DNA from: Streptomyces sp. CB01580
Lineage (GTDB): Bacteria; Actinomycetota; Actinomycetes; Streptomycetales; Streptomycetaceae
NCBI RefSeq assembly: GCF_001905795.1
Contig: NZ_LIXJ01000002.1
Location: forward strand, 455,834 to 519,833
Length of the DNA: 64,000 nt
Direction: 5' to 3'
The stretch's first letter is position 1, and every line of letters starts with the position of its first letter. The position numbers were made by a program, and so were the translations under genes. The notes under the pieces are model-generated. The model was not told the DNA's origin. It saw only the letters and a list, made by a program, of their open reading frames with translations, and ran no database searches. Shown here one piece after another: positions 34,515 to 41,934 of the stretch.

Positions 34515-37500
34515 TGCCGATGTCCGGTGGCGGGGCGCGGCACGGACCGGAGGGCGGGGGACGCCGCCCCGACGACGGTTCCCGGGACCCGGTGGAGGGT
34601 TTCGAGGACGCGACGGAGGCCCACGGCGCGCCGTCGCGGCCGGACGACGCGCACCGGCCGGACGACGTGCCGCGGCCGGGCGAAGCGCACCGGCCGCAGG
34701 ACGTGTCGTCGTCCGGTGACGAGGCGCGGCCGGACGGTGCGGCACGGTTCGACGGCGCGCCACCGGGCGATGGGACGCCGATGGGCGGCGGTGGTGCGCC
34801 ACCGGGTGCCGATGCGTGCACGGGCGACGGCGCGTCGCCGGACGACGGCGGGCTGCTGTCCGCGTTCGTCGCCCGGCTGCGCGGCGCCGGGCTCGACCCC
34901 GACGCCGAGCAGCTCTGCGACGCCCTCTGGCTGGCCCGCTGGACCCGTCACCCCGACGCGCCGGACGACGACGGCGGCGAGGGCGACCGCGCGGCCGTAG
35001 CGTCGCGGCCCGTGGGCCCGGACCGGGCGGACCGGCCGGAGCGACGCCCCGGCCCACCCGTACCCGAGGGCCACGGGGCCGGCCCCCCGCCGGACGGGGA
35101 CGGGGCCGCGGACCGGCACGAACCCGGGGGCGCGGACCGCCGGGTCCCGCTCCACCCCGTGCCCAGCGCGGCCTCCCGCGCCCCGGGCCGCGACGGCGAC
35201 CCTCCGCCAGGACGCGGAACCGCTCCCGCCCCCGGCGGCCGGACGAGAACGCTCGCCCTCGGCGTGCCCGCCGCCCCCGCCCTTCCCGCGCCGCTCGAAC
35301 TCCAGCGGGCATTACGGCCGTTGCAGCGCTATCGCCCCGCCGCGCCCCCGATGCGTCACTTCCTCGACGAGGCGGAGACCGCCGAACGCAGCGCCCGGGC
35401 CGGAGGGTTGATCATTCCGGTCTTCCACGGCGCGTCCCGGGGCGAGTCGCTGTTCCAGTGCGTCATGGACGCCTCGTCCTCGATGCTGGTGTGGGACCGG
35501 CTGTTCGGTGAACTCCAGAACCTGTTCGGACAGTTGGGTGCTTTCAGGGACGTCTGGACGCGCTATCTGCACCAGGGGCCGGACGGGGCCGCCGTGGTGA
35601 GCCGGAGCCCGGACCCGGCCGCGGCGTCGCTGAGCTCCGCGGACCGGCTGAGCGACCCCACCGGCCGCCGCGTCACCCTCGTGGTCAGCGACTGCGCCGG
35701 CCCGCTCTGGCGCAGCGGACGGGCCCACCGGCTGCTGCACCACCTGGCCGGCCAGGCGCCGACGGCCGTGCTCCAGCCCCTGCCGCAGCGGATGTGGAAC
35801 CGTACCCGGCTGCCGGTGACCTACGGGTCCTTGTCCCGGGGCGACGGGCCGGCCGGAGCCACCGTCCTCAAGGTCACGGAGCATGCCGGAGCGGGCCCCG
35901 CCGTGCACCCGGGCGCTCTTCCCGTACCCGTGCTCCCGCCCGTGGAAGGGGCGTTGGCGGCCTGGGCGAAGCTGCTCTCGGGCACCGGCGCGGGGCAGGT
36001 GTCCGGCGCCGTCGGCTGGGTGCGGGCCGACCAGCCCCCGGCGGCCGTGCAGCGCCCCGGCGACGGTCTGTCCTCGCTCCAGCTGGTCAGCCGTTTCCGT
36101 TCGACGGCCTCCCCGGCCGCCGGGCAGCTCGCCGTGTACCTCGCGGCCGCCCCGCTGTATCTGCCGGTGATGCAACTGGTGCAGCGCACCATGCTGCCGA
36201 ACTCCGGCCCCTCGGAATTGGCCGAGGTCCTGCTGAGCGGACTGCTGTCACGGGCGAGGACCGAGGACGCCGCCGGGATGGACGGCGAGGCCGCCGGCCA
36301 GTGGTACGAGTTCGCGCCCGGCGTCCGCGAGGCGCTGCTCGGCCCGCTCGGCCGGGACGAGGCGCTGCTCGTGCTCAAGCACTGCTCGCAGTACATCGAG
36401 CAGCGGTTCGGCAGGGGCGGGCCGAACTTCCCCGCGCTGGCCTTCGCCCAGCTCGGCGAGGGCAGGCATGGGCCGGTGCGGCTCACCCGCACCCCCGGAC
36501 CGCCCGGACACGGAACCGGGGGCCGGACCGGACCGGAGGACGGGATCGAGGAAGGGGACGAGCACGGCGGGCGCGGCGGGCCACGCGTGCCCCACCCCTT
36601 CGCCGAGGTCGCGGTTCGCGTACTGGAGCGATTCATGCCGCTGCCCGAGCAGTTCGTCGTCGACACCGACCGGAACCGGCCCGATGCCGTCCCGCGGACA
36701 CCGAACGCGGCGGTGGAGAGCGCCCGCGTCCTGCTGCGGCACTTCGATTCGGACGGCATGGTCCAGTACCTGATCGACGCCGTGCAACTGCTGCGCGGCG
36801 CCACCGAGCGCGAGAGCCGGCCGGGCGCAGACCCGGCGCTGTGGGCGGAGTACTCGCGCTGCGTCCTGCGCCTGTGGGAGGTCCAGGGCGACGCGGAGCT
36901 GCTCCGCGAGGCCGAGTACGCCGCCGAACGGGCCGCCGCGCACCCCGGCGCCGTACACGAACGGGCCGTCCTGGCCGAGGTGTTGCACGCCGCGGCCGAC
37001 GACCGGCGGGCGCGCGGTGACCGGCGGGGCGCCCTGGAACTGCTGCGCCGCGCCGACCGGGAGTACACGGCCGCCTGCTCGGCCCCGGGACTGGAACCGG
37101 CCGAGGCCCTCCGGCTCACGCTGGAACGGGTCCGGGCCCTGGAGTCGCAGTGGCGGCTCGACGGTGACGCCTCCTCGCTCCAGGCCGCGTGCGGCATGCT
37201 GGAGGCGTTCGCCGACGCCTGGCCCGACCAGGAGAACCGGCCCGCCGCCCTGCCGCTGGCGCACGGCCGTGCGCTGCTCAAACTCTCCGGGGCCACCGTC
37301 GACACCGAACAGTCCCGGGTCTACGCCGCCCAGGCGGCCCGCTCCCTGCGCACGGCGTTCGGGCAGGGCGGCAGCCGGCACACCCTGGGCACCGGGACGC
37401 GCATCGTGCTGGACCTGGTGGACGCCCTGCTCGGCTCCGGCGCGGAGCCGGACGAGGCGGCGACGCTGGTCGAGCAGGCCCTGGAGACCGCGCGGGAGCA

Positions 37501-38251
37501 GCGGCTGCGGGCCTCGCTGCTCACCCGGGCCGCCCGGGTGCACGTCGTGCGGTACGAGCACACCGGGGACCCGGACGAACTCGTCGAGGCGGCCGACCGG
37601 TTCGCCCGTGCCGCGCGCGGTGTGCCGCGCGACTCGCAGGCCCACGCCGATCTGCTCGCCGAATGGGGAGGAACCCTGCTGCGCCGGGCCCGGCTGCCGG
37701 ACGGGCGCACGCACATCGGGGCGGCGGTGAGGGTGCTGCGCGACTGCCGTACGGAGACGCCGGCGGGGGACGCGCGCCAGGCCGAGCGGCTGCTGATGCT
37801 GGGCCGTGCGCTGATGCTGCGGCACCGCGCCACCGAGGACCGGGTCGATCTGCGGGAGGCCGAGCACCTCTTCGGGCTCGCCGTCAGGGAGGCGATCGAA
37901 CCGCTGACGGCGGCGGACTGCTGGCTGGAACTGGGCCTGGCCCACCTCGACGCCGCCCGGGTATTGGATCGCCCCACCCGGCTCGACGAGGCGGCCGAGG
38001 CGTTCCGGGGCGCGGCCGAAGCGGCCGGCACGGCGGCGGAGGAGTCGGTCCATCCGCAACAGCGTCGGCAGGCAGTCGAGTGGTGCGCCACGGCCCACCA
38101 CTGGAGGGGTACGACGTACGAGAGGGCGGGCCGGCCCAGGGCCGCCCGCGAGGCCTACCGGTCGGCCCGCCGGGAATGGCGCGGACTGCCGGACGGCGGC
38201 GGCGCCGCGGGCGAGGAGACGGCGGCACGGCTGGCGGAGCTGGAGCGCTGA
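34514..38251 (+). CDS. SAV_2336-type protein: vWA-like domain plus TPR array
   Basis: The 1245-aa protein opens with about 250 residues of disordered Asp/Arg/Pro/Gly sequence. A conserved domain follows (LQRALRPLQRYRPAAPPMRH). Its MIDAS-like motif is VMDASSSM (Asp319, Ser321, Ser323), and VTLVVSDCAGPLW is a later strand, as expected of a von Willebrand A fold. The C-terminal half (from about residue 720) is helical TPR-like sequence rich in Ala/Leu/Arg (AEYAAERAAAHPGAVHERAV). It is directly coupled to MoxR. I infer it is the vWA scaffold of a MoxR-vWA-VMAP module. ATG at 34520 is an alternative start. Confidence 0.82.
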   Translation: MPMSGGGARHGPEGGGRRPDDGSRDPVEGFEDATEAHGAPSRPDDAHRPDDVPRPGEAHRPQDVSSSGDEARPDGAARFDGAPPGDGTPMGGGGAPPGADACTGDGASPDDGGLLSAFVARLRGAGLDPDAEQLCDALWLARWTRHPDAPDDDGGEGDRAAVASRPVGPDRADRPERRPGPPVPEGHGAGPPPDGDGAADRHEPGGADRRVPLHPVPSAASRAPGRDGDPPPGRGTAPAPGGRTRTLALGVPAAPALPAPLELQRALRPLQRYRPAAPPMRHFLDEAETAERSARAGGLIIPVFHGASRGESLFQCVMDASSSMLVWDRLFGELQNLFGQLGAFRDVWTRYLHQGPDGAAVVSRSPDPAAASLSSADRLSDPTGRRVTLVVSDCAGPLWRSGRAHRLLHHLAGQAPTAVLQPLPQRMWNRTRLPVTYGSLSRGDGPAGATVLKVTEHAGAGPAVHPGALPVPVLPPVEGALAAWAKLLSGTGAGQVSGAVGWVRADQPPAAVQRPGDGLSSLQLVSRFRSTASPAAGQLAVYLAAAPLYLPVMQLVQRTMLPNSGPSELAEVLLSGLLSRARTEDAAGMDGEAAGQWYEFAPGVREALLGPLGRDEALLVLKHCSQYIEQRFGRGGPNFPALAFAQLGEGRHGPVRLTRTPGPPGHGTGGRTGPEDGIEEGDEHGGRGGPRVPHPFAEVAVRVLERFMPLPEQFVVDTDRNRPDAVPRTPNAAVESARVLLRHFDSDGMVQYLIDAVQLLRGATERESRPGADPALWAEYSRCVLRLWEVQGDAELLREAEYAAERAAAHPGAVHERAVLAEVLHAAADDRRARGDRRGALELLRRADREYTAACSAPGLEPAEALRLTLERVRALESQWRLDGDASSLQAACGMLEAFADAWPDQENRPAALPLAHGRALLKLSGATVDTEQSRVYAAQAARSLRTAFGQGGSRHTLGTGTRIVLDLVDALLGSGAEPDEAATLVEQALETAREQRLRASLLTRAARVHVVRYEHTGDPDELVEAADRFARAARGVPRDSQAHADLLAEWGGTLLRRARLPDGRTHIGAAVRVLRDCRTETPAGDARQAERLLMLGRALMLRHRATEDRVDLREAEHLFGLAVREAIEPLTAADCWLELGLAHLDAARVLDRPTRLDEAAEAFRGAAEAAGTAAEESVHPQQRRQAVEWCATAHHWRGTTYERAGRPRAAREAYRSARREWRGLPDGGGAAGEETAARLAELER

Positions 38252-38785
38252 CCCGGCCCCGGCCCCGGCCGCGCCGGAACGCCGACGCGGCCCGCCCGCC
38301 GCGACGGCCGCCGCGCCTGGACGGGGCCGCCCGCCGGGACCGCCCCCGCGACGGTCGCTCTCCGGCCGCCGTTCTTCGCGCCGTCTGCGACCGGCGTACG
38401 ACGGACGCCGGTCGCCGGTCCGCCCAGGAAGGCGTAGGCCGGTCCGTGCGGGGCATCGGTACAGAAGCAGCCCGTGCGGGCACTCGTCCCGCACCGGCGC
38501 CGACGGCACCAACGGGGTACGACGGCGGCGGGTGACCACCGCGGTGAAGGCCGCGGCGGACGGACACCGCCGCGACGCTGGCACACGCACCGATGCCAGG
38601 GACACGGACCCGACGGGACGCGCTCGACGACGAGCGGACACCCGCGGGTCCGTCGCGAGGGCACGTGCGACGGGAACACGGGGAACCACCGGCAGGACAC
38701 CGGGACCACCGGACCGGCACAGGGAACCACGGGAGCACAGGGAACCACGGGAACACAGGAACCGACGGGGACACGGGGAGGCATG
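38252..38785. repeat. 534-bp spacer with degenerate tandem repeats before fxsA
   Basis: No convincing gene. The first 270 bp are GC-rich without features. From about 38676 to 38781 a degenerate 10-15-base unit recurs (GGAACCACGGGA, GGAACACAGGAACC, GGGACCACCGG). Translated in the fxsA frame it gives TGTTG, TGAQGTTG and TGTQEPTG. It could be untranslated leader or, less likely, an N-terminal extension of FxsA. The FxsA ribosome binding site GGGGAGG closes the array. Confidence 0.55.
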
Positions 38786-39031
38786 ATGAACGAGCCGACG
38801 GGAAACGGCCGGCCCGGCGTCGGGACGCCGGACGCACCGGCCGACGGCGCGTCCGACACGGCATCCGACGAGGTGCCCGGTGGTCCGGGCGCGCTGCCCG
38901 AGCTGCTGGAGCTCGATCTGGAGACGCTGCGGACGCTGGACCACCCCGTGCTCCGCGAGGTGGTCGCGGATCTGCGCGGACGAGCCGGGCGGCCGCGGGA
39001 GACGCTCTGGGGATTCACCAGCGCGTTCTGA
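38786..39031 (+). CDS. fxsA: FxSxx-COOH cyclophane RiPP precursor peptide
   Basis: The 81-aa precursor has a leader with a conserved helical part (PELLELDLETLRTLDHPVLR, about residues 37-56). It ends exactly in WGFTSAF. The terminal FTSAF at residues 77-81 fits the F-x-S-x-x-COOH rule of this family. In related systems the radical SAM partner links an aromatic ring to the beta-carbon of a nearby residue to make a cyclophane; here Phe77 and Ser79 are the candidates. The ATG at 38786 is chosen because GGGGAGG lies 4-5 bases upstream; the ATG at 38783 is too close. fxsB follows after 177 bp. Confidence 0.93.
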   Translation: MNEPTGNGRPGVGTPDAPADGASDTASDEVPGGPGALPELLELDLETLRTLDHPVLREVVADLRGRAGRPRETLWGFTSAF

Positions 39032-39208
39032 GGCGTCCGCCCGCCCGGCCCCGCCGCCCGGAGCACCGGCCGCACGGATCCGGCCCGGGACCCGGCCGGA
39101 CGGGACGTCGTGGCCCGGACCGGGCCTGCCCGCGCGGCGGGCCGGGCAGATCCGTCCCGGGCCGGCAGCGGGGGCGGCCCCCGCGCCACACAGCACGGGG
39201 GTGGCGGC

Positions 39209-40450
39209 GTGTCCCGACAGGTGACGCGGTGCCCCCGCCGGTACGCGGACACTGTCGCGGCGAACCGGGGGCCCTTCCCGTTCCGGCAGTTCATCGTCAA
39301 GGTGCACGGCCGGTGCAACCTGGCCTGCCGCTACTGCTACCTCTACGAGGGCCCCGACCGGACCTGGCGGGCCCGGCCGGCCGCCGCCCCGGCCGCCGTA
39401 CTGGACCGCACCGCGGACCGGATCGCCGAACACGCGGCGGCCCACGCCCTGCGCGACATCGCTCTCGTCCTGCACGGCGGCGAGCCGCTCCTCGCGGGTG
39501 CGGGCCGCCTCGCCGCCCTCGCCGACCGCGTCCGTGGACTCACCCCGGCGGACTGTTCCGTGCACGCCACCGTGCAGACCAACGCGACACTGCTCACCGA
39601 CGCCCGCGTGAGCGTGCTCGCCCGGCACGGCATCAGCGTCGGCATCAGCCTCGACGGCGGCCTGGCCGCCCACAACACCCTGCGCGTCGACCACGCCGGA
39701 CGCCCTTCCTGGCCCGCCGCGTCACGCGGCGCCAGGCTCCTCGCCGACCGCCACCCCGACGCGTACGCGGGCATCCTCACCGTCGTCGCCCCCCGCACCG
39801 ATCCGGTCGAGACGTACGAGTCGCTGCTGTCCCTGCGCCCGCCGTCCCTGGACCTGCTGCTGCCGCACGGCAACTGGACGAACCCCCCACCGGGCCTGCC
39901 CACCACCGGAACGCCCCGTACCGCCCCCGGCCCCGCCGCCGTCCCCGGCCCGGACCGGCCGACCCCGTACGGCGACTGGCTCGCCACCGTCTTCGACCGC
40001 TGGTGGCGGGCCGGGCGGCGCGAGACCAGGGTCCGGCTGTTCGAGGAGTGCGTGGCCCTGCTGCTGGGCCTGCCCGCCGCCACCGAGTCCCTCGGTCTCG
40101 ACCCCGTCGACGCGATCGTGGTCGAGACCGACGGGACGATCGAGCAGGTCGACTCCCTCAAGTCGGCCTACGACACCGCTGCCGCCACCGGTCTCGACGT
40201 CTTCCGCCACACCTTCGACGACGCGCTGCGCCACCCCGGTGTCGTCGCGCGGCAGGCGGGCGCCGAGGCGCTCGCCCCCGCCTGCCGCGCCTGCCCGTTG
40301 CTGACCGTCTGCGGCGGCGGCCACTACGCCCACCGCTACCGGGCGGACAACGGCTTCGCCAACCCGTCCGTCTACTGTGCCGATCTCGAACGACTGGTGC
40401 GCCACATCGCCGACCGGCTGTCCGAAGCGACCGCAGGAGCACACCGATGA
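39209..40450 (+). CDS. fxsB: FxsB radical SAM/SPASM cyclophane maturase
   Basis: The 413-aa enzyme holds a [4Fe-4S] cluster through HGRCNLACRYCYLYEG (Cys36, Cys40, Cys43). The GGEPLL box follows (VLHGGEPLLAGAG). A C-terminal SPASM-like region has CRACPLLTVCGGGHY (Cys359, 362, 368) and a further Cys390 near the end, for auxiliary clusters. It should generate a 5'-deoxyadenosyl radical and crosslink the FxsA C-terminus. The GTG at 39209 is preferred over an upstream ATG that adds Arg/Gly-rich sequence. It overlaps the HExxH gene by 4 bp. Confidence 0.94.
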   Translation: MSRQVTRCPRRYADTVAANRGPFPFRQFIVKVHGRCNLACRYCYLYEGPDRTWRARPAAAPAAVLDRTADRIAEHAAAHALRDIALVLHGGEPLLAGAGRLAALADRVRGLTPADCSVHATVQTNATLLTDARVSVLARHGISVGISLDGGLAAHNTLRVDHAGRPSWPAASRGARLLADRHPDAYAGILTVVAPRTDPVETYESLLSLRPPSLDLLLPHGNWTNPPPGLPTTGTPRTAPGPAAVPGPDRPTPYGDWLATVFDRWWRAGRRETRVRLFEECVALLLGLPAATESLGLDPVDAIVVETDGTIEQVDSLKSAYDTAAATGLDVFRHTFDDALRHPGVVARQAGAEALAPACRACPLLTVCGGGHYAHRYRADNGFANPSVYCADLERLVRHIADRLSEATAGAHR

Positions 40451-41865
40451 GCCCCCCACTCCCGGACCACGCCCTGCGCCGGCTCGGCCGTACGGAAGGC
40501 GACCCCGGCACCCTCCACGCCCTCGCACGCGACCAGGACACCCGTCGGCTGCTCCTCGTGCGCGCACTGCTCGACGCGGCCGAGGACGCCCCCGCCACGC
40601 TCTGTCCGCCCCGGGCCCTCGACCGGCTGCGGCAGGACTGGACGCTGCTGGAGACGGCGGAACGCGCCGACCGGAACGCCGTGCGCGCCGTCCTGCTCCA
40701 CCCCCTCACCGGCCCCTGGGCACAACGCTGCCTGCGCGGCCTCGCCACCCCCGCGACCGATGCCCCCGCCTCCGGCTCCGGGCTCCGGGCCGACCTCGAC
40801 CACTTGAGCGCCCTGGCCGCCGCGGCCGCGATCCGTTCCGCAACCGCGTTCACGACCCGGCTCACCGCCCACGACGGACTCCTGTCGCTGCCCACCCTGG
40901 GCGCCCTGCGCACACCGTCGGGCCCGGTAGAACTCGCCTTCGGGCGAGATGAGCTGACGTTGCGTCATGCCACCTGGCGGGCGCCCCTCGCCGTCCATGT
41001 GCACCACGACGCGACGACCGGCGCGGCCGACCCGCGCTGGCTCCCGGTGCTCGCCCTGCCTCCCGTACGGCCCGGCGCCGCTCCCGTGCCCCTGGACGAC
41101 GTCGACCCGTACCGCACCGACGACAGCGGGCTCCGGCACCACGGGCTGCGCGCCGCACCCCACCTCGACGACCACGAGCGCAAGGCATGGGCCGAGTCCT
41201 GGTCGCGGGTGCCGTCCCTGCTCCGCATGGGCGGCGAACACCGGCTGACCGAGACGGCCGTGCTGCTGCGCTGTCTGGTGCCGCTCGGCCGGCCGCCCGG
41301 ATCCGGCCCCGCGGGCGGGAGCGCGGCACACTGCAGCGCCACCCGGCGCGAGGCGTTCGGGGCGGTCCTCAGCAGCAGACCGGCCGACCCCGCCCGGTTC
41401 GCCGCCACTCTCGTCCACGAACTCCAGCACACCAAACTGTCCGCGCTCGCCGCGCTCGCACCGCTGCACCACGAGGACGCGACACCGCGCCACTTCGCCC
41501 CCTGGCGCCCCGATCCCAGGCCCTTCGACGGCCTCCTCCAGGGCGCCTACTCGCACCTCGCGCTCGCCGACCACTGGCAGCGGCTCGCGCTCGGAGCCCG
41601 GCGTGTCACCCACCGGGACCTCGCCTGGACCGAACACGCCCGCTGCCGCGAACAGGTCGGAGCCGTACTGCCGGTGCTGGCCGGATCGGCGGCGCTGACC
41701 CGCGAGGGCCGGGTGCTCGTCGACGAGATGATCGCGCTCTACCACCGACTGGACGATTGTCCGCCCCCCGCGGGTCATTCGGCGCGCGCAGAGGCGTACG
41801 TGGCCACCGCCAAGGTGATATGGCAGCAGAGGAACGGCCCGCGTCATCCGCGGGAGTCACCGTGA
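40447..41865 (+). CDS. HExxH-type peptide beta-hydroxylase
   Basis: The 472-aa protein carries TLVHELQHTKLSAL with His324, Glu325 and His328, the metal motif of the family first named HEXXH and later assigned as alpha-ketoglutarate-dependent peptide beta-hydroxylases. Around it lie GAVLSSRPADPARFA and LLQGAYSHLALADHW, also typical. It starts within the fxsB stop (ATGA), so it is translationally coupled. It probably hydroxylates FxsA after or before cyclophane formation; this order is inference. No signal peptide is seen, so it is unlikely to be a secreted metalloprotease. Confidence 0.9.
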   Translation: MSPPLPDHALRRLGRTEGDPGTLHALARDQDTRRLLLVRALLDAAEDAPATLCPPRALDRLRQDWTLLETAERADRNAVRAVLLHPLTGPWAQRCLRGLATPATDAPASGSGLRADLDHLSALAAAAAIRSATAFTTRLTAHDGLLSLPTLGALRTPSGPVELAFGRDELTLRHATWRAPLAVHVHHDATTGAADPRWLPVLALPPVRPGAAPVPLDDVDPYRTDDSGLRHHGLRAAPHLDDHERKAWAESWSRVPSLLRMGGEHRLTETAVLLRCLVPLGRPPGSGPAGGSAAHCSATRREAFGAVLSSRPADPARFAATLVHELQHTKLSALAALAPLHHEDATPRHFAPWRPDPRPFDGLLQGAYSHLALADHWQRLALGARRVTHRDLAWTEHARCREQVGAVLPVLAGSAALTREGRVLVDEMIALYHRLDDCPPPAGHSARAEAYVATAKVIWQQRNGPRHPRESP

Positions 41866-41934
41866 ATTCCGGCCGGGGCGCTCTGGCCCCGGTGTATGTT
41901 GACAGGTCCTGTACCGAGGCAGGGAGATGGTTGA

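Noticed and set aside
38532..38786. An 84-aa gene between the vWA-TPR gene and fxsA
   Set aside because: The translation is only Thr/Arg/Gly/Glu repeats derived from the tandem DNA repeat, and no ribosome binding site precedes it.
36248..39694. A 1148-codon open frame on the minus strand across the vWA-TPR gene, fxsA and fxsB
   Set aside because: It spans several recognised plus-strand genes, has no ribosome binding site and no domain, and is repetitive Arg/Gly/Pro sequence.
40447..41865. A zinc metalloprotease, because of the HExxH motif
   Set aside because: There is no signal peptide and no metzincin or gluzincin third-ligand motif. The context directly after fxsB and the flanking motifs fit the HExxH peptide hydroxylase family better.
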